A DNA stretch of 39,529 nt from positions 1 to 39,529 of the IMG/VR virus record IMGVR_UViG_3300042894_000876; one strand, 5' to 3'. Positions 15,201-24,396 of this stretch are shown here, one piece after another. The notes beneath the pieces were generated by a model that did not search any database, was not told where the DNA came from, and saw only the letters and a program-made list of their open reading frames with translations. The DNA comes from a virus. The translations under genes and the position numbers were made by a program. The stretch's first letter is position 1. Each line of letters begins with the position of its first letter.

Positions 15201-16968
15201 CCGTAAGCAGTTGGAAGATACTGGTTATGAGAAGGCATTCAAGGATTCTTTTACTCGCGGTATTGATCCTGCGAATACAAAGGCCATTGAAAAGGCTACA
15301 TTGCAGGCTGAATACAGACTGGCAGAGATCGTAGAAGATCGTGCACGTCTGCAAACACTGGCGTATGTGGATAACCCTATGGTCCAAAGCCAGATGGCTT
15401 TCTCAATTCGTAACTTTGCACGCTTCTATCGCGCATCTGAGGACTTTGCACGACGTATTACACGTGTTGTTAAGTACAATCCAGAGGCAATCGTTAAAGC
15501 AAGCCTTACATACGAGGGTATTACCCACTCTGGTTGGATTCAAGAAGATGATAAGGGTGAGCCATACTTCGTTTACCCAGGAATGACACAGGTTTACCGT
15601 GTTGTTCAGGGTGTAATGCAAGCATTAGGCGTACCAGCAGAGTTTAAGGTACCGTTCCCAGTGGAATTCGGTGCAAAGGTTAGTATGTTAACTCCATCTT
15701 TGAACCCAGATTCACTAATGCCTACATTTGCAGGTCCATTATCGGGCATATCTATCAAAACGTTATCTAATGTGGTGGGAATCTTTAGCCCAGGATCTGC
15801 AGATACTCTTACTCGTCTAACACTTGGACCTTATGCTGAAGATCAGTCAATGGTTTCAGCATTTTTGCCAGCACACGTCAATCGTATCTACAGTGCAATG
15901 AACCAAGATGAGCGTGATGGTCAGTACGCATCAGCAATACGTAAGTCTATGACCTATCTTGAGTCAGCAGGCCACGGCCTAGAGCAAAAGTACGAGATGA
16001 TTGATGGAGTAGAAACTCCTATTGCATTTACACCACAGGAACTTGAAGAGTACCGTGTGCGTTTGAAGAACACTACACTAGGTGTTCTAGGTTTACGTGT
16101 GTTCTTTGGCTTCTTTGCACCAGCATCACCACAGGTACAACTGCGCTCAGACATTACTGAATGGGCACGTGATAACGGTAAGGCTAACTTCAAGCAGGCT
16201 TGGTACAGTTTATTAAACCAGTACCCAGGAGATTACGACGGTGCGATGAAGCGCTGGGTAGAACTTTATCCAGACCAGATTCCATTTACAGTCTCTGAGT
16301 CAGATCGTACAACAGTTGCATACTTCCGTTATGCAGAAGAATCAAATGCTTTCGTTGAGAACAACGAGGATCTGTTCAATGAGTACCGTCAAGGTGCAGC
16401 ATTCCTAATTCCGCACAAGGCTGGATACTCTTGGGATGCGTACAAGACTATGACTGATATGGGTCTTCGTAAGAACAAGACTGTCACAGATTACCTACGT
16501 GAGGTACAGACAGCAGCAGATCTACAGACTTACTATGATCGCAAGAATACATTTGATAAGTCATTAACTGAGGTAGGAACAGACTTTGAACGCAGTCGCC
16601 TACGGCAGGAATGGACTGATTGGTCGACAACCTTCAAGGCTGGTCGTCCATTAGTGCAGGAAGAGATCAACCAAGGTGGCAAGCGAGCCATTGAACGTGT
16701 TGCTGCTCTTAATGACCTACGCAATATGCTTGATGATGAGAGGTCTTACAAGGCTGCTCCTAAGACTGCATCTGCTCTTAAGCAAATGCTTTCTGTTTAC
16801 GACAAGTTCCAAGAAACAAAGAAGTCTCTAAAGAAGATCTCTAGCAGTTCATATCTAGTAGACCTAGAAGAGACAGAAACGCTTGCTAAGTTGCAACAAT
16901 TATCCAAGACTAACGAGAATACTTTGAGTGCGTACAACGTACTGTTCTCAAAATTGATGGGAGCATAA
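12205..16968 (+). CDS. Large virion protein, candidate internal/ejection protein, 1587 aa
   Basis: By far the largest gene, starting at an ATG coupled to the previous stop behind AGAGG. Mostly helical, with more hydrophobic zones near residues 74-100, 628-658 (VFLTLAGPRYALRNATEDLM) and 1293-1310 (LGVLGLRVFFGFFAP). The GPRYALRNATE segment resembles a motif I associate with very large structural proteins of actinobacterial phages. It lies between portal and scaffold, unlike a tape measure, which normally follows the tail tube. An ejection or core protein as in T7-type podoviruses fits best. No enzymatic domain was recognised. Confidence 0.65.
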   Translation: MADNLKAAAAAAGLSEKELKVIESFGKAQSAHRQLSNLPSNVANKVFTTKYTPEQQADLIAKYGTEDPVSKPNRGWLGTAWHYTGGAVASGFGKTLAGLQNVSDFSTRLYRTGAIAAFENKNIIDAWDRANDKGDKIFNNDRLGKVKAKYGDAQVRVAMKLAAGEDIFAYAATASPDELPYIRLAQKTQGTKRGATEEVISAEQANFNDALAEVNAAKYSPGRQFANFIDAITPGDLVKNGLAYRAVSGTIDAAYRVFADPLLIAGRVKRLIDVKNYALDVITGSSKNVDNYFSKSNNVAFWDQYGSLLKDFSKAKETKNTAEQLAIRNQMAIMAPEFGPAVIKSFLNTSDNAIPITDALSAKAFFKNTKQTDEMMSGQIGRRRVLMPTLNAQRKARINFLTTANKKFDIDRVGPKFVEDTFFGAPATDDGIAKAIVDNQEKIVADLKANANPKDAAYFSTAMVAKRIDKFKQKFTPIPYAAMEGLDVLAKDADVQIYRLARLVMPQRDSKLFAQAFDNADEGTRKAMYSGIWGTIADFRGINLGKTGQNVERLATGKQKPSFALEVNGRNPSVPAGSDESIALVATDLSSWVSAPNLVDIDRLAARNTYLQKLMGFSHSEFVEKTTSAWVFLTLAGPRYALRNATEDLMVNLAIGKNPWGIPVAKHLSTRSRTFLQPAKGLTKWEGRAEDPLGVIMRMVNKSESQKYAQKAAEIRERGGDIEEIRELYAQALGEGKMNRFYRAIGLGKMIERDTAILAKQIRFGDLNNALEDVVEGGKNLNTGLDYTQRALNYQKDTGTRVAALEVAIPKELKKARVKKDFGRIDPFADDSAKTSWLLRIGYYANDEIATSVLANLDNPEIAIASAREWLKNNPEVSKRFRWKDYDTDEQGHAENIYEAVKQIMVKQDGTTINTDLLNQFRSYDPVRGRYFISGKLTLDDLPTNRADVPDYINGPKLIAVSETGNYTASIMELGYKWLGESNARMSREPIVLYNMIQFRKQLEDTGYEKAFKDSFTRGIDPANTKAIEKATLQAEYRLAEIVEDRARLQTLAYVDNPMVQSQMAFSIRNFARFYRASEDFARRITRVVKYNPEAIVKASLTYEGITHSGWIQEDDKGEPYFVYPGMTQVYRVVQGVMQALGVPAEFKVPFPVEFGAKVSMLTPSLNPDSLMPTFAGPLSGISIKTLSNVVGIFSPGSADTLTRLTLGPYAEDQSMVSAFLPAHVNRIYSAMNQDERDGQYASAIRKSMTYLESAGHGLEQKYEMIDGVETPIAFTPQELEEYRVRLKNTTLGVLGLRVFFGFFAPASPQVQLRSDITEWARDNGKANFKQAWYSLLNQYPGDYDGAMKRWVELYPDQIPFTVSESDRTTVAYFRYAEESNAFVENNEDLFNEYRQGAAFLIPHKAGYSWDAYKTMTDMGLRKNKTVTDYLREVQTAADLQTYYDRKNTFDKSLTEVGTDFERSRLRQEWTDWSTTFKAGRPLVQEEINQGGKRAIERVAALNDLRNMLDDERSYKAAPKTASALKQMLSVYDKFQETKKSLKKISSSSYLVDLEETETLAKLQQLSKTNENTLSAYNVLFSKLMGA

Positions 16969-16969
16969 T

Positions 16970-17623
16970 ATGAGTATGATGTATGGTTCAGCAGATGCAG
17001 CGCGTGCTGCAGCAATGAAGCCACCTGCTTCTCAGCAACCATCAGTAGCAGAGTTGGAACTTGGGGATTACATTAGAAGTATTGCTAGTAGTGGTCCAGA
17101 AGCAATTAAAATTCTTTCAACACGTCTAGCCCAGACTCCATATTACCGTGGCAAGCCAGTTACAAAGTTAACTCCTAGTCTTGTCAAGGCACTTGAGAAT
17201 ATGGAAGAAGCCCGTGCAATGCTGCGGGATTATCGTGGAGATATCCCACGTAACCAATTTCTTGTAGAGTCTATTGCTGAAGGTACTGGTGGGGCACCTA
17301 AAGGCCCAACATCTACTGTGCAAACACGTGTATCTACAAAACTAGAAGGCCGTACACTTATCAACAAAATCTTTGAAGATCTACTAGGTCGTGGCCCTAC
17401 TAAGGCTGAGTTTGAGAAGTATTACTCACAGGTAACTAAGCGTCAGAAGGATATGCCTACTACCACTACTTACTCTGGTGGCACAAAGAATGTTGTTACT
17501 CAAACTGGTGGACCAGATGTAGAAGAGTTTTTGTTCCAAAGAATTGCAGGAACAGATGAAGCAAAGTCCAGAAAAGTCTTCGGCTTTTATGATATTTTCA
17601 AGCAAGCGTTAGGTGTAGACTAA
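16970..17623 (+). CDS. Virion-associated protein, candidate, 217 aa
   Basis: It starts one base after the previous stop with two ATGs; the first is used here. The N-terminal third is helical; the middle is Thr/Ser-rich; the C-terminal part contains [19 protein letters not shown], a helical module common in phage structural proteins of environmental actinophages, then [12 protein letters not shown]. The module recalls parts of the two next large proteins. Probably a component of the same internal or tail complex. Confidence 0.65.
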   Translation: MSMMYGSADAARAAAMKPPASQQPSVAELELGDYIRSIASSGPEAIKILSTRLAQTPYYRGKPVTKLTPSLVKALENMEEARAMLRDYRGDIPRNQFLVESIAEGTGGAPKGPTSTVQTRVSTKLEGRTLINKIFEDLLGRGPTKAEFEKYYSQVTKRQKDMPTTTTYSGGTKNVVTQTGGPDVEEFLFQRIAGTDEAKSRKVFGFYDIFKQALGVD

Positions 17624-17624
17624 T

Positions 17625-20423
17625 ATGGCATCAGTAGCAGAAGAGATTGCAAAGACTAAGAAGAAGGCAGCAGATGCCAAGAAAGCAGCAGAACTCAAAG
17701 CCAAGCAAGAAGCAGAAGGCAGAAAAAAGGCTGCAGAGTTAAAGGCCAAACAAGATGCTGCTGCTAGAATTGAAGCCCAGCGCAAGAAGGATGAAGCGCT
17801 ACTTAATAGTCTGATTGCTACACGCAAGAAGTTGATTGAGTATGCTGCTAATCCTAAGACATCTGCAAAGGATAAGGCTGCTGCTTTAACTAATCTTAAG
17901 GGTCGCCCTGGGCAACCTGCATTAGATGTAACTATCGCAAAACTTGCTACTTCGCTTGGGCTTGCTTTTGAAAGTGGTAAGTTAATCAAGCGCCCATTTA
18001 GCGTACCTGGTACTGCTAACTATGATCCTAAGACTAAGGGCTGGGTTCGTGGTGATGAGAAGTGGGATTCAGCGGGTAAAAGAGTTGTAGCAACTAAAAC
18101 ACTTACACCACCTAAAGGCCCAACTGGTCCTAATGCACCAACAGGTGCACCAGTTAAAACGGCTACTGGCCCAACTGGTATTAATGCACCAACAGGTAAA
18201 ACCGCTACAGGTCCTACTGGTATCAATGCACCTACAGGCAAAGCAGCCACTGGGCCAACAGGCCCTACTGCACCAACAGGACCTACGGGCAAAGCGGCTA
18301 CTGGACCAACAGGTGCCAATCTACCTACAGGACCAACAGGTAAAGCAGCAACTGGCCCTACTGGTCCAACAGGGCCATCGGTAACGGGACCAACGGGTCC
18401 AACAGGCAAGGCTGCGACAGGACCTTCAGGCCCAGCAAGTACAGGTCCAACAGGACCAGCAGGAACTGGACCTACAGGCGCTGCTCCACTAACTCCATTT
18501 GACCAGATCTTAGCCAAGGCAAAGACAACCTATGGCGACATTGATGATGTCTTTGCTAATGACAAAGAATTAAATCAACTTCTGCGTGATGCAATTGGTG
18601 ATGTAGCAGATCCAAATGACGATATGAAGGACGCTGAGTTCTTGGCTCGTCTTAAAGGAACAACTTGGTGGACAACTTCAGCAGGTGAAGTACGCAAGCG
18701 TGGATTTGAAAAGCGCCAATACGAAAGACTTAAGGCTGCATTAGATCCAAAGGCACCTGACTACCAAAATAAACTTGATAAGTTAGAAAGCGAAAACACT
18801 TATGCTCGCGGCTTGGCTCAGGCTAAGGCAGAGTTAAGATTCCTGACTAACCAAGAAGGTCTTAATGTAACTGATGAAGAGTTAACAAAGATTGCTGGTG
18901 GACTATACGACCTAGCCAATGAAGGCAACACTCTTAGTAAGTATGATGCATTGTCACGTTTTGTTACAGCCAATGGATTATCAGAAGGACCTACTGGTAA
19001 GAACCTGCGTCTGCTTCGTGCTACAGCACGTGCTAATGGTATTGACCTTAATGAGGCAGCAGGCGGAAACATTGATGCCTGGCTTCAGAAGATGTTCAAG
19101 GGTAAGGATCCTGCAGATTACGAACAGATAATTCGTGACAAGGCAGGCCAGAATCAACCTAAGTATGTAAAAGACTTGCTCGCTGCTGGAACTGATTTGC
19201 GTACTATCTATGATCCATTCATTAGAGAGATGGCAAATTCACTAGGCATTGTTGATATGAATAGCATTGATCTTAATGACCCATTACTTAAGGGTGCCTT
19301 TACTGAAAATGGCGCAATCAATACCACTCAGTTTAGAAATCTATTAAGAACTGATAGCCGCTTTACTAATGCTCCTGCTGCTATCGAAGAAGGCAATGTC
19401 GAGGCGCAAGCACGTCAGCAATTTGCACGTATTGCACAAGACAACGGATTTAACCTTGATGCAGATTTCAAGGATCAAATTGGTGGTTGGTTAGCACGTG
19501 TTAAGAACGGTGAGTCTATTGACCTAGTAGGTCAGGCTATCCGTGATAAGGCGGGCGAAGGACGTGGACAGTACGTTGCAGGACTACTGAAGAGTGGATA
19601 TAACCTCAACGGAATCTATGGCAACTACATCAACCTTATGGCTCAGTACTTTGGTATCGATCCTGAAACAATTAGCGAGAACGATCCGCTACTTCAAAAG
19701 GTATTTGATGACAAGGGTGGATTAAAGTTTTCTGACTTTGAAGCCTTATTACGTAGCGATGATCGCTACAAGGGAACTAAGGCAGAGGGTCAGCAAAAGG
19801 ACTTTAGCCAGGCAGTTGCAGATCGTGCACTCGCACTAGGTGTAACACTTGCTCCAAAAGATGTTGACGAAATCGTTAACAATGCTTTGTCTATGGGTAT
19901 CAGTGCAAGTTCATCTCTAGTAGACGGACTTATCCGCGCCAAGTTAACTTACTCTCCAACTGTAGCGCTAGGCGGAGCAGCAGGTGGCGCACTTGCTCAA
20001 CTCAAGAAAACTGCTGCTGCTAATGGTCTTGACTTTGATACTCAGTTTGGAACACAAGCACAGACTTGGCTTTCAAAGATCCTTCAAGGTGAATCACCAG
20101 ATACATTTGAAAATGTAATTCGTGAGACTGCTGCTGCAGGTCTACCAGATAACGTTAAGTCATTATTAAAACTTGGCGTTAACTTAGATACTGTCTATAC
20201 CCCATACAAAAACATTATGGCATCTGTACTTGAGGTCAATCCAGAAACTATTGGTCTTAACGATAAGACTCTACGTTCTGCCATTGGCGATAAGGAAATG
20301 ACTCTTTACGACTGGGAGCGTTCACTACGCAAAGACCCACGTTGGCAATACACTAATAATGCCCGTCAAGAAGTCTCAAGCATTGGGCTTAATGTTCTAC
20401 AACAGTTAGGATTCCAGGGATAA
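17625..20423 (+). CDS. Virion protein with coiled coil, collagen-like linker and three helical repeats, 932 aa
   Basis: Residues 1-60 are Lys/Ala/Glu heptad-like (coiled coil). Residues about 163-286 are made of GPTGP, APTG and KAATGPTG units, collagen-like but interrupted. From about 458 on, three related helical units of 125 residues occur (about 458-585, 595-720, 790-915). Each holds an NGxxLD start, a WL..I..GESP core, an IYxPYxxxMA segment and an end like LLRSDDRY or LRKDPRW. The layout suggests an extended virion or ejection protein. Start ATG follows the upstream stop directly. No enzyme motif seen. Confidence 0.72.
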   Translation: MASVAEEIAKTKKKAADAKKAAELKAKQEAEGRKKAAELKAKQDAAARIEAQRKKDEALLNSLIATRKKLIEYAANPKTSAKDKAAALTNLKGRPGQPALDVTIAKLATSLGLAFESGKLIKRPFSVPGTANYDPKTKGWVRGDEKWDSAGKRVVATKTLTPPKGPTGPNAPTGAPVKTATGPTGINAPTGKTATGPTGINAPTGKAATGPTGPTAPTGPTGKAATGPTGANLPTGPTGKAATGPTGPTGPSVTGPTGPTGKAATGPSGPASTGPTGPAGTGPTGAAPLTPFDQILAKAKTTYGDIDDVFANDKELNQLLRDAIGDVADPNDDMKDAEFLARLKGTTWWTTSAGEVRKRGFEKRQYERLKAALDPKAPDYQNKLDKLESENTYARGLAQAKAELRFLTNQEGLNVTDEELTKIAGGLYDLANEGNTLSKYDALSRFVTANGLSEGPTGKNLRLLRATARANGIDLNEAAGGNIDAWLQKMFKGKDPADYEQIIRDKAGQNQPKYVKDLLAAGTDLRTIYDPFIREMANSLGIVDMNSIDLNDPLLKGAFTENGAINTTQFRNLLRTDSRFTNAPAAIEEGNVEAQARQQFARIAQDNGFNLDADFKDQIGGWLARVKNGESIDLVGQAIRDKAGEGRGQYVAGLLKSGYNLNGIYGNYINLMAQYFGIDPETISENDPLLQKVFDDKGGLKFSDFEALLRSDDRYKGTKAEGQQKDFSQAVADRALALGVTLAPKDVDEIVNNALSMGISASSSLVDGLIRAKLTYSPTVALGGAAGGALAQLKKTAAANGLDFDTQFGTQAQTWLSKILQGESPDTFENVIRETAAAGLPDNVKSLLKLGVNLDTVYTPYKNIMASVLEVNPETIGLNDKTLRSAIGDKEMTLYDWERSLRKDPRWQYTNNARQEVSSIGLNVLQQLGFQG

Positions 20424-20425
20424 CA

Positions 20426-21787
20426 ATGGCTGTTAACGATAGATTCTATATCAACGCAAAGGGCGATGTGCCTGCAGCAGACTTTGCCTACACTATGTCA
20501 CCAACTGGTGCTGGCGCTGAAGGCTCAGTAGCAGTACCTTGGGTAAAGACTGGCTTAGGCGGAGCAAGCCTTCCAGAAAACATCCGTAAACTTATTTATG
20601 GAACAGCAAACAAGTTCACTGGTTACGACCCATTTGCAAATGCAACAGGTTATGCAATTGATCCTAACACTGGACAGGTCATTATTCGTCAGGGAGAAGG
20701 CGGAGCATCTTATGTCAGCGCCTTTGTTCCTGGTGTTGGAAGTGGCAAGCCTGTTGAAATGGACTACTCAAGCCTTGATAACGCAGAAGGTTCTGCCGAT
20801 ACAAGCGCTACTGGCGGTGCGTCAGATTTACCTGACGGTGTGACGGTTGTTAGCACCTATGCAGACCCAACAACTGGCGATGTAACAGCAACACTTTCAA
20901 ATGGAACAACAAAGGTTCTTGCAAAAAGTGGAGCAGAAAGTGCAGCGAAAAAGTCTGCCTATGATTTGCTATACCAGCAATTCAATGACTTAGGTATTGG
21001 CGCTTTAGTACCAGAACTCAAGACATTAATTGATGAGGGAATTGCTCCATCTGAATTTACGCTTCGTTTACGTCAAACAGATTCCTACAAGAAGCGCTTT
21101 GCTGGCAATGCTCAACGCATTGCTAAAGGTCTTCGTGCCTTGTCAGAGGCAGAGTATGTAGGACTAGAGGACCAGTATCAAAACGTTATGCGTCAGTACG
21201 GACTACCACAGACTTACTACTCACGTGGTGAGATGGGCCGTCAAGAAGGATTTGAGAAGTTTATTGCTGGAGATGTAAGTCCTGCTGAACTAGAAGATCG
21301 CATCTCTACAGCACAAAAGCGAGTAATCAATGCTAACCCAGAGGTAACTCAGGCATTAAAGACATTCTATCCAGGTATCTCTAATGGAGATATCTTGGCT
21401 TACACTCTCGATCCATCAAAGGCTATCGAGGATATTAAGCGTAAGGTCACAGCAGCAGAGATTGGTGGAGCGGCAGTACGTTCTGGTCTAAGCACCAATG
21501 TTGCAGATGCTGAATACCTACGAAACTATGGTGTTACAAAGGAACAAGCAGACCAAGGTTACGCAACTATTGCAGGTGGACTACAACGTGGTTCACAACT
21601 TGCCTCAATGTATGGAGAGAATCCATATACTCAAGCAACTGCAGAGCAAGAAGTCTTTAATGTACCTGGAGCAGCAGAAGCGCGTAAGCAGCGCCAAAAG
21701 ATTACTGGACTAGAAAAGGCCACATTTGCTGGTCAATCTGGTTTAAGTCAAGGAGCCTTAGTGCGAGATCGCGCTGGCGCTTACTAA
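20426..21787 (+). CDS. Virion protein, candidate, 453 aa
   Basis: Beta- and Gly-rich N-terminal third (ATGYAIDPNTGQVIIRQGEGG), then from residue 184 a helical part reading YQQFNDLGIGALVPELKTLI, FTLRLRQTDSYKKRFAGNAQR and SPAELEDRI. These elements resemble the repeat unit of the 932-aa neighbour. It ends in a basic, glutamine-rich region. Position before scaffold suggests a structural or ejection component. No known enzymatic family. Confidence 0.65.
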   Translation: MAVNDRFYINAKGDVPAADFAYTMSPTGAGAEGSVAVPWVKTGLGGASLPENIRKLIYGTANKFTGYDPFANATGYAIDPNTGQVIIRQGEGGASYVSAFVPGVGSGKPVEMDYSSLDNAEGSADTSATGGASDLPDGVTVVSTYADPTTGDVTATLSNGTTKVLAKSGAESAAKKSAYDLLYQQFNDLGIGALVPELKTLIDEGIAPSEFTLRLRQTDSYKKRFAGNAQRIAKGLRALSEAEYVGLEDQYQNVMRQYGLPQTYYSRGEMGRQEGFEKFIAGDVSPAELEDRISTAQKRVINANPEVTQALKTFYPGISNGDILAYTLDPSKAIEDIKRKVTAAEIGGAAVRSGLSTNVADAEYLRNYGVTKEQADQGYATIAGGLQRGSQLASMYGENPYTQATAEQEVFNVPGAAEARKQRQKITGLEKATFAGQSGLSQGALVRDRAGAY

Positions 21788-21914
21788 ATAAAAGCCTGCC
21801 AATGGGATGACTGGTCCATTGGAGTGATAACAAAACCAGTAGCAAGAGCCACACTACCTCCCCCAAGGTTACTGTGAGGCTTGCGTCAATCTAACAAGAA
21901 TGGGAGAAGGACCT
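21788..21914 (+). promoter_or_regulatory. Structured leader upstream of scaffold/capsid genes
   Basis: CCAATGG (21799-21805) and CCATTGG (21816-21822) form a perfect hairpin with a 10-base loop. ACTGGT (21810-21815) can instead pair with ACCAGT (21835-21840). A third imperfect stem joins GCAAG-GCC near 21843 with GGCTTGC near 21877. No U-tract follows, so this is not a classical terminator; it may be a processing site, attenuator or leader setting capsid expression. Confidence 0.5.
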
Positions 21915-22382
21915 ATGTCCAACTATGACTACGAGGATGATGATTTCGACTTGGACTCATCAAGCAATGACCTTGTAAAACAACTGCGTAAACAATTAAA
22001 AGCAAAAGAAAGAGAACTGAGCGAAAAAGAAAATGCTCTTAACCATCTTTCATTAGCGCAACGTGAACGAGCAATCAAAGACACCCTCGCAAGTCGCGGG
22101 GTAAATAGCAAAATTGCTTCATTTATCCCACAGGATATAGACCCAACTGAAGAGTCTGTATCTAAATGGCTAGAAGATAATGCCGATGTATTCGGTATCG
22201 AACTTAGCCAAAACCAGGCAAGACCTAACGTTAATCCAGCCGATGCTGCTGCATATAAGCGTATGACTAATACTGTCGAAACAGGATCATCTCCTGAACA
22301 CAACGACAACATTATGCAGAAACTTATGAATGCAAATAGCAGAGAAGAACTGGATGAAGTTATCAGATTGTCTGGACTCTAA
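21915..22382 (+). CDS. Scaffold protein, candidate, 155 aa
   Basis: ATG 21915 follows GGGAGAAGGA and is preferred to ATG 21900, which lacks a ribosome-binding site. The product begins with an acidic stretch (YDYEDDDFDLD), then a long charged coiled coil (LVKQLRKQLKAKERELSEKE) and a disordered Asn/Ala/Gln region, ending with a short helix (REELDEVIRLSGL). Acidic, coiled-coil and immediately upstream of the capsid gene: the standard place and look of a phage scaffold. Confidence 0.82.
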   Translation: MSNYDYEDDDFDLDSSSNDLVKQLRKQLKAKERELSEKENALNHLSLAQRERAIKDTLASRGVNSKIASFIPQDIDPTEESVSKWLEDNADVFGIELSQNQARPNVNPADAAAYKRMTNTVETGSSPEHNDNIMQKLMNANSREELDEVIRLSGL

Positions 22383-22415
22383 AATCCGATCCTAAACAAG
22401 AAAGGCTAGACCCTA

Positions 22416-23594
22416 ATGGCAACACCAGCAGGTACCCCTACCACCACGTCTAGCATCAGCAACCTCGTACAAACAGCATACGACCAGTATGTAAGAATGG
22501 CGCTTCGCTCCATTCCTGTTATGCGTTCACTTGCAGATGTTAAGCCAGTGCAACAGGCAATGCCAGGATCATCAGTTGTTTTCTCAATCTATTCAGATTT
22601 GGCACAGGCTACTTCTACATTGACAGAAACTTCAGATGTATCAAGCATTGCACTAGGTAACCCTTCACAGGTTACAGTAACACTGAACGAATACGGTTCA
22701 GCAGTTACAACAACAAAGAAGTTAAACCTAACTTCATTCAACGATGTTGATTCAGCACTTGCTGACATCATCGCATACAACGCAGCAGATTCTATTGACA
22801 ACGTTGTAGGTCAGGTCCTCTCAGCAGGAACTAACGTGATCTACTCAAACGGTCCATCAGGAACTGCTCCAACTGCATCATCAGCAGTTCTACCAGTAGA
22901 CACAATGACAGTTGCAGATATCCGCAACGCTGTTGTATCACTACGCACAAACAAGGCATTGCCTCGTATGGGTGAACTATATGCTGCATACCTACACCCA
23001 CGTCAGTCAGCCGATCTTCGCGCTGAAACTGGTACAGGTGGATTCCAGGAACTAACAAAGTACGTTGAGCGTACACCGTTCGTTGCTGGTGCAGTAGGCG
23101 TTATCGAAGGCGCTTTCATCGTTGAGACACCTCGCGTTCTTAACGGTCTAAAGTTGTCAACAGGTATCACACCTACAGTGTCAATCACCAACGTTGCTTT
23201 GACATCTAACGTAGTAACTATTACTACAGCAGTTGCTCACGGCCTCGGAACAGGTCAGGTTGTAACAGTTGCTGCTACAACTAACACAGGTGTTAACGGC
23301 ACATATACCATCACAGGTACAACATCAACAACATTTACCTATGCACTTACAGCATCTAATATCACATCAGTTGCTGACACAGGTACTGTAACATTTACTA
23401 ACAACTACCGCGCAATCGTCGCTGGTCGTGAAGCATTGGCTGAAGCACAGGCTGCAGACATCTCAACCGTTATCGGTCCAGAGATTGACGCGCTACGTCG
23501 TTTCCGTACAATCGGTTGGTACTACTTCGGAGGCTTTGCACGCCTTCGTGAGGCTGCGCTCTATCGCATTGAGTCAGCAGCAACAAACGGATAA
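22416..23594 (+). CDS. Major capsid protein, N4-gp56-like, with inserted beta domain, 392 aa
   Basis: HK97-fold capsid features of the N4-gp56 type: an N-terminal YVRMALRSIPVM helix, FSIYSDL, a long helix after ALADIIAYNAADSID, AAYLHPRQSADLR, and a C-terminal IGWYYFGGFARLREAALYRIES. Residues about 250-330 look like an inserted Thr/Val-rich beta domain (VAHGLGTGQVVTVAA, TFTYALTASN) of the kind seen in phage adhesins; it probably projects from the capsomer. Start ATG 22416 follows AAAGG. It follows the scaffold gene. Confidence 0.9.
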   Translation: MATPAGTPTTTSSISNLVQTAYDQYVRMALRSIPVMRSLADVKPVQQAMPGSSVVFSIYSDLAQATSTLTETSDVSSIALGNPSQVTVTLNEYGSAVTTTKKLNLTSFNDVDSALADIIAYNAADSIDNVVGQVLSAGTNVIYSNGPSGTAPTASSAVLPVDTMTVADIRNAVVSLRTNKALPRMGELYAAYLHPRQSADLRAETGTGGFQELTKYVERTPFVAGAVGVIEGAFIVETPRVLNGLKLSTGITPTVSITNVALTSNVVTITTAVAHGLGTGQVVTVAATTNTGVNGTYTITGTTSTTFTYALTASNITSVADTGTVTFTNNYRAIVAGREALAEAQAADISTVIGPEIDALRRFRTIGWYYFGGFARLREAALYRIESAATNG

Positions 23595-23612
23595 TTCCCG
23601 TTACTGCTCGGC

Positions 23613-23636
23613 AGGGGGTAGGGAAACCTACCCTCT
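23613..23636 (+). terminator. Strong GAAA-tetraloop hairpin after capsid gene
   Basis: AGGGGGTAGG (23613-23622) pairs with CCTACCCTCT (23627-23636) with one G-U pair and a GAAA loop. No U-tract follows, so it is probably a partial terminator or a 3' stabiliser that raises capsid mRNA relative to downstream genes. Confidence 0.55.
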
Positions 23637-23657
23637 GTCACTTAGGAAAGGTTGGAT

Positions 23658-23981
23658 ATGCCATACACATTAAACACTCCGTACCAGTGGCAAACTTGGG
23701 GCGCAGGTGGCAGTGAGTTTACTCCGTACTCACGTCTTGCAGGTCGCCGTCTTAACGGTGGAACTATTAGTGGGGCAATTGCTCCTAGTATGACAGACAT
23801 CCCACGAGGACAAACTTTAATTGTTAATGGAACTACAGTAACTATTACTTTAACTCCAAGCCAAGATGAATTAGCAGCAGCAAGTTATTACTTCCTCGGC
23901 GGTCACGAATACGAGATCAGCGATTACCAAGCAGGGGTACTTACCGCTGCAGGATACGGAAGTTGGTTAACTCCAGTATGA
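23658..23981 (+). CDS. Head or head-tail completion protein, candidate, 107 aa
   Basis: ATG 23658 is chosen over TTG 23652; GGAAAGG lies upstream. The protein is mostly beta (TLIVNGTTVTITLTPS, YYFLGGHEYEISDYQ) with a Tyr/Trp/Gly-rich N-terminus and a LTAAGYGSWLTP end. Position after capsid suggests a decoration or head-completion role. Its stop overlaps the next start. Confidence 0.65.
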   Translation: MPYTLNTPYQWQTWGAGGSEFTPYSRLAGRRLNGGTISGAIAPSMTDIPRGQTLIVNGTTVTITLTPSQDELAAASYYFLGGHEYEISDYQAGVLTAAGYGSWLTPV

Positions 23982-24250
23982 GTCTACACAGAAGGCAGAC
24001 ACATCCAGAATATGTTGAAGGATGCTTTGGCTGCAAGATAGGCGAGTTAGAACTAAGCGTTGGTATGGCTAATCACAAAGGCATACCTACTGCAAAACAG
24101 CACGACAAAGAACTGCAGTCTTACTACGACGCAACACGTCAAGGTATAGAACCACGTTCAACAAAGAGCAAAGATATAGATGCAGCAGTCCAACTTTCCA
24201 ACGAGGCTGGTAAGGCTTTCGATGGAATCTCAATGACGTTCAAGGAGTAA
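23978..24250 (+). CDS. Conserved actinophage-type protein, 90 aa
   Basis: ATG 23978 is coupled (ATGA). HPEYVEGCFGCKIGELELSVG near the N-terminus with CFGC is followed by a polar helical body. The short 'HPE..EGCFGCK' block occurs in actinobacterial phage proteins as I recall. Possible zinc binding with CxxC plus His8 and His38. Function unknown. Confidence 0.65.
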   Translation: MSLHRRQTHPEYVEGCFGCKIGELELSVGMANHKGIPTAKQHDKELQSYYDATRQGIEPRSTKSKDIDAAVQLSNEAGKAFDGISMTFKE

Positions 24251-24252
24251 TA

Positions 24253-24396
24253 ATGGAAAACTATTCAAAGATGGAAAATGAGTCAGACGAGTACATTACA
24301 AAGTACCCAACACCTGACAAGCAATACGCAGGTGCTATGAAGTACTGCACCTATGAATCAATCCAGACAGGCGCTATGGGAAAGGCAGCAAAATAA
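24253..24396 (+). CDS. Hypothetical protein, 47 aa
   Basis: ATG 24253 follows AAGGAG. It is polar, Tyr/Lys/Glu-rich with one Cys (MKYCTYES) and a short Ala/Lys tail. The stop overlaps the next ATG (TAATG). Family not recognised. First of a run of four short coupled genes. Confidence 0.6.
   Translation: MENYSKMENESDEYITKYPTPDKQYAGAMKYCTYESIQTGAMGKAAK

Noticed and set aside
12205-16968. 1587-aa protein as tape measure or virion RNA polymerase
   Set aside because: It lies before the capsid gene rather than after a tail tube. No RNA polymerase motifs were recognised, and no tail tube, sheath or baseplate genes are present.
17980-18500. CRISPR-like array in the GPT repeats
   Set aside because: The repeats are protein-coding, short and degenerate, without regular spacers; the frame stays open throughout.
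18020-18517. Leftward 165-aa Gly/Pro/Val repeat frame
   Set aside because: It is the complement of the collagen-like coding repeat; the same occurs at 25700-26206 and 26684-26890. Repetitive DNA keeps several frames open.
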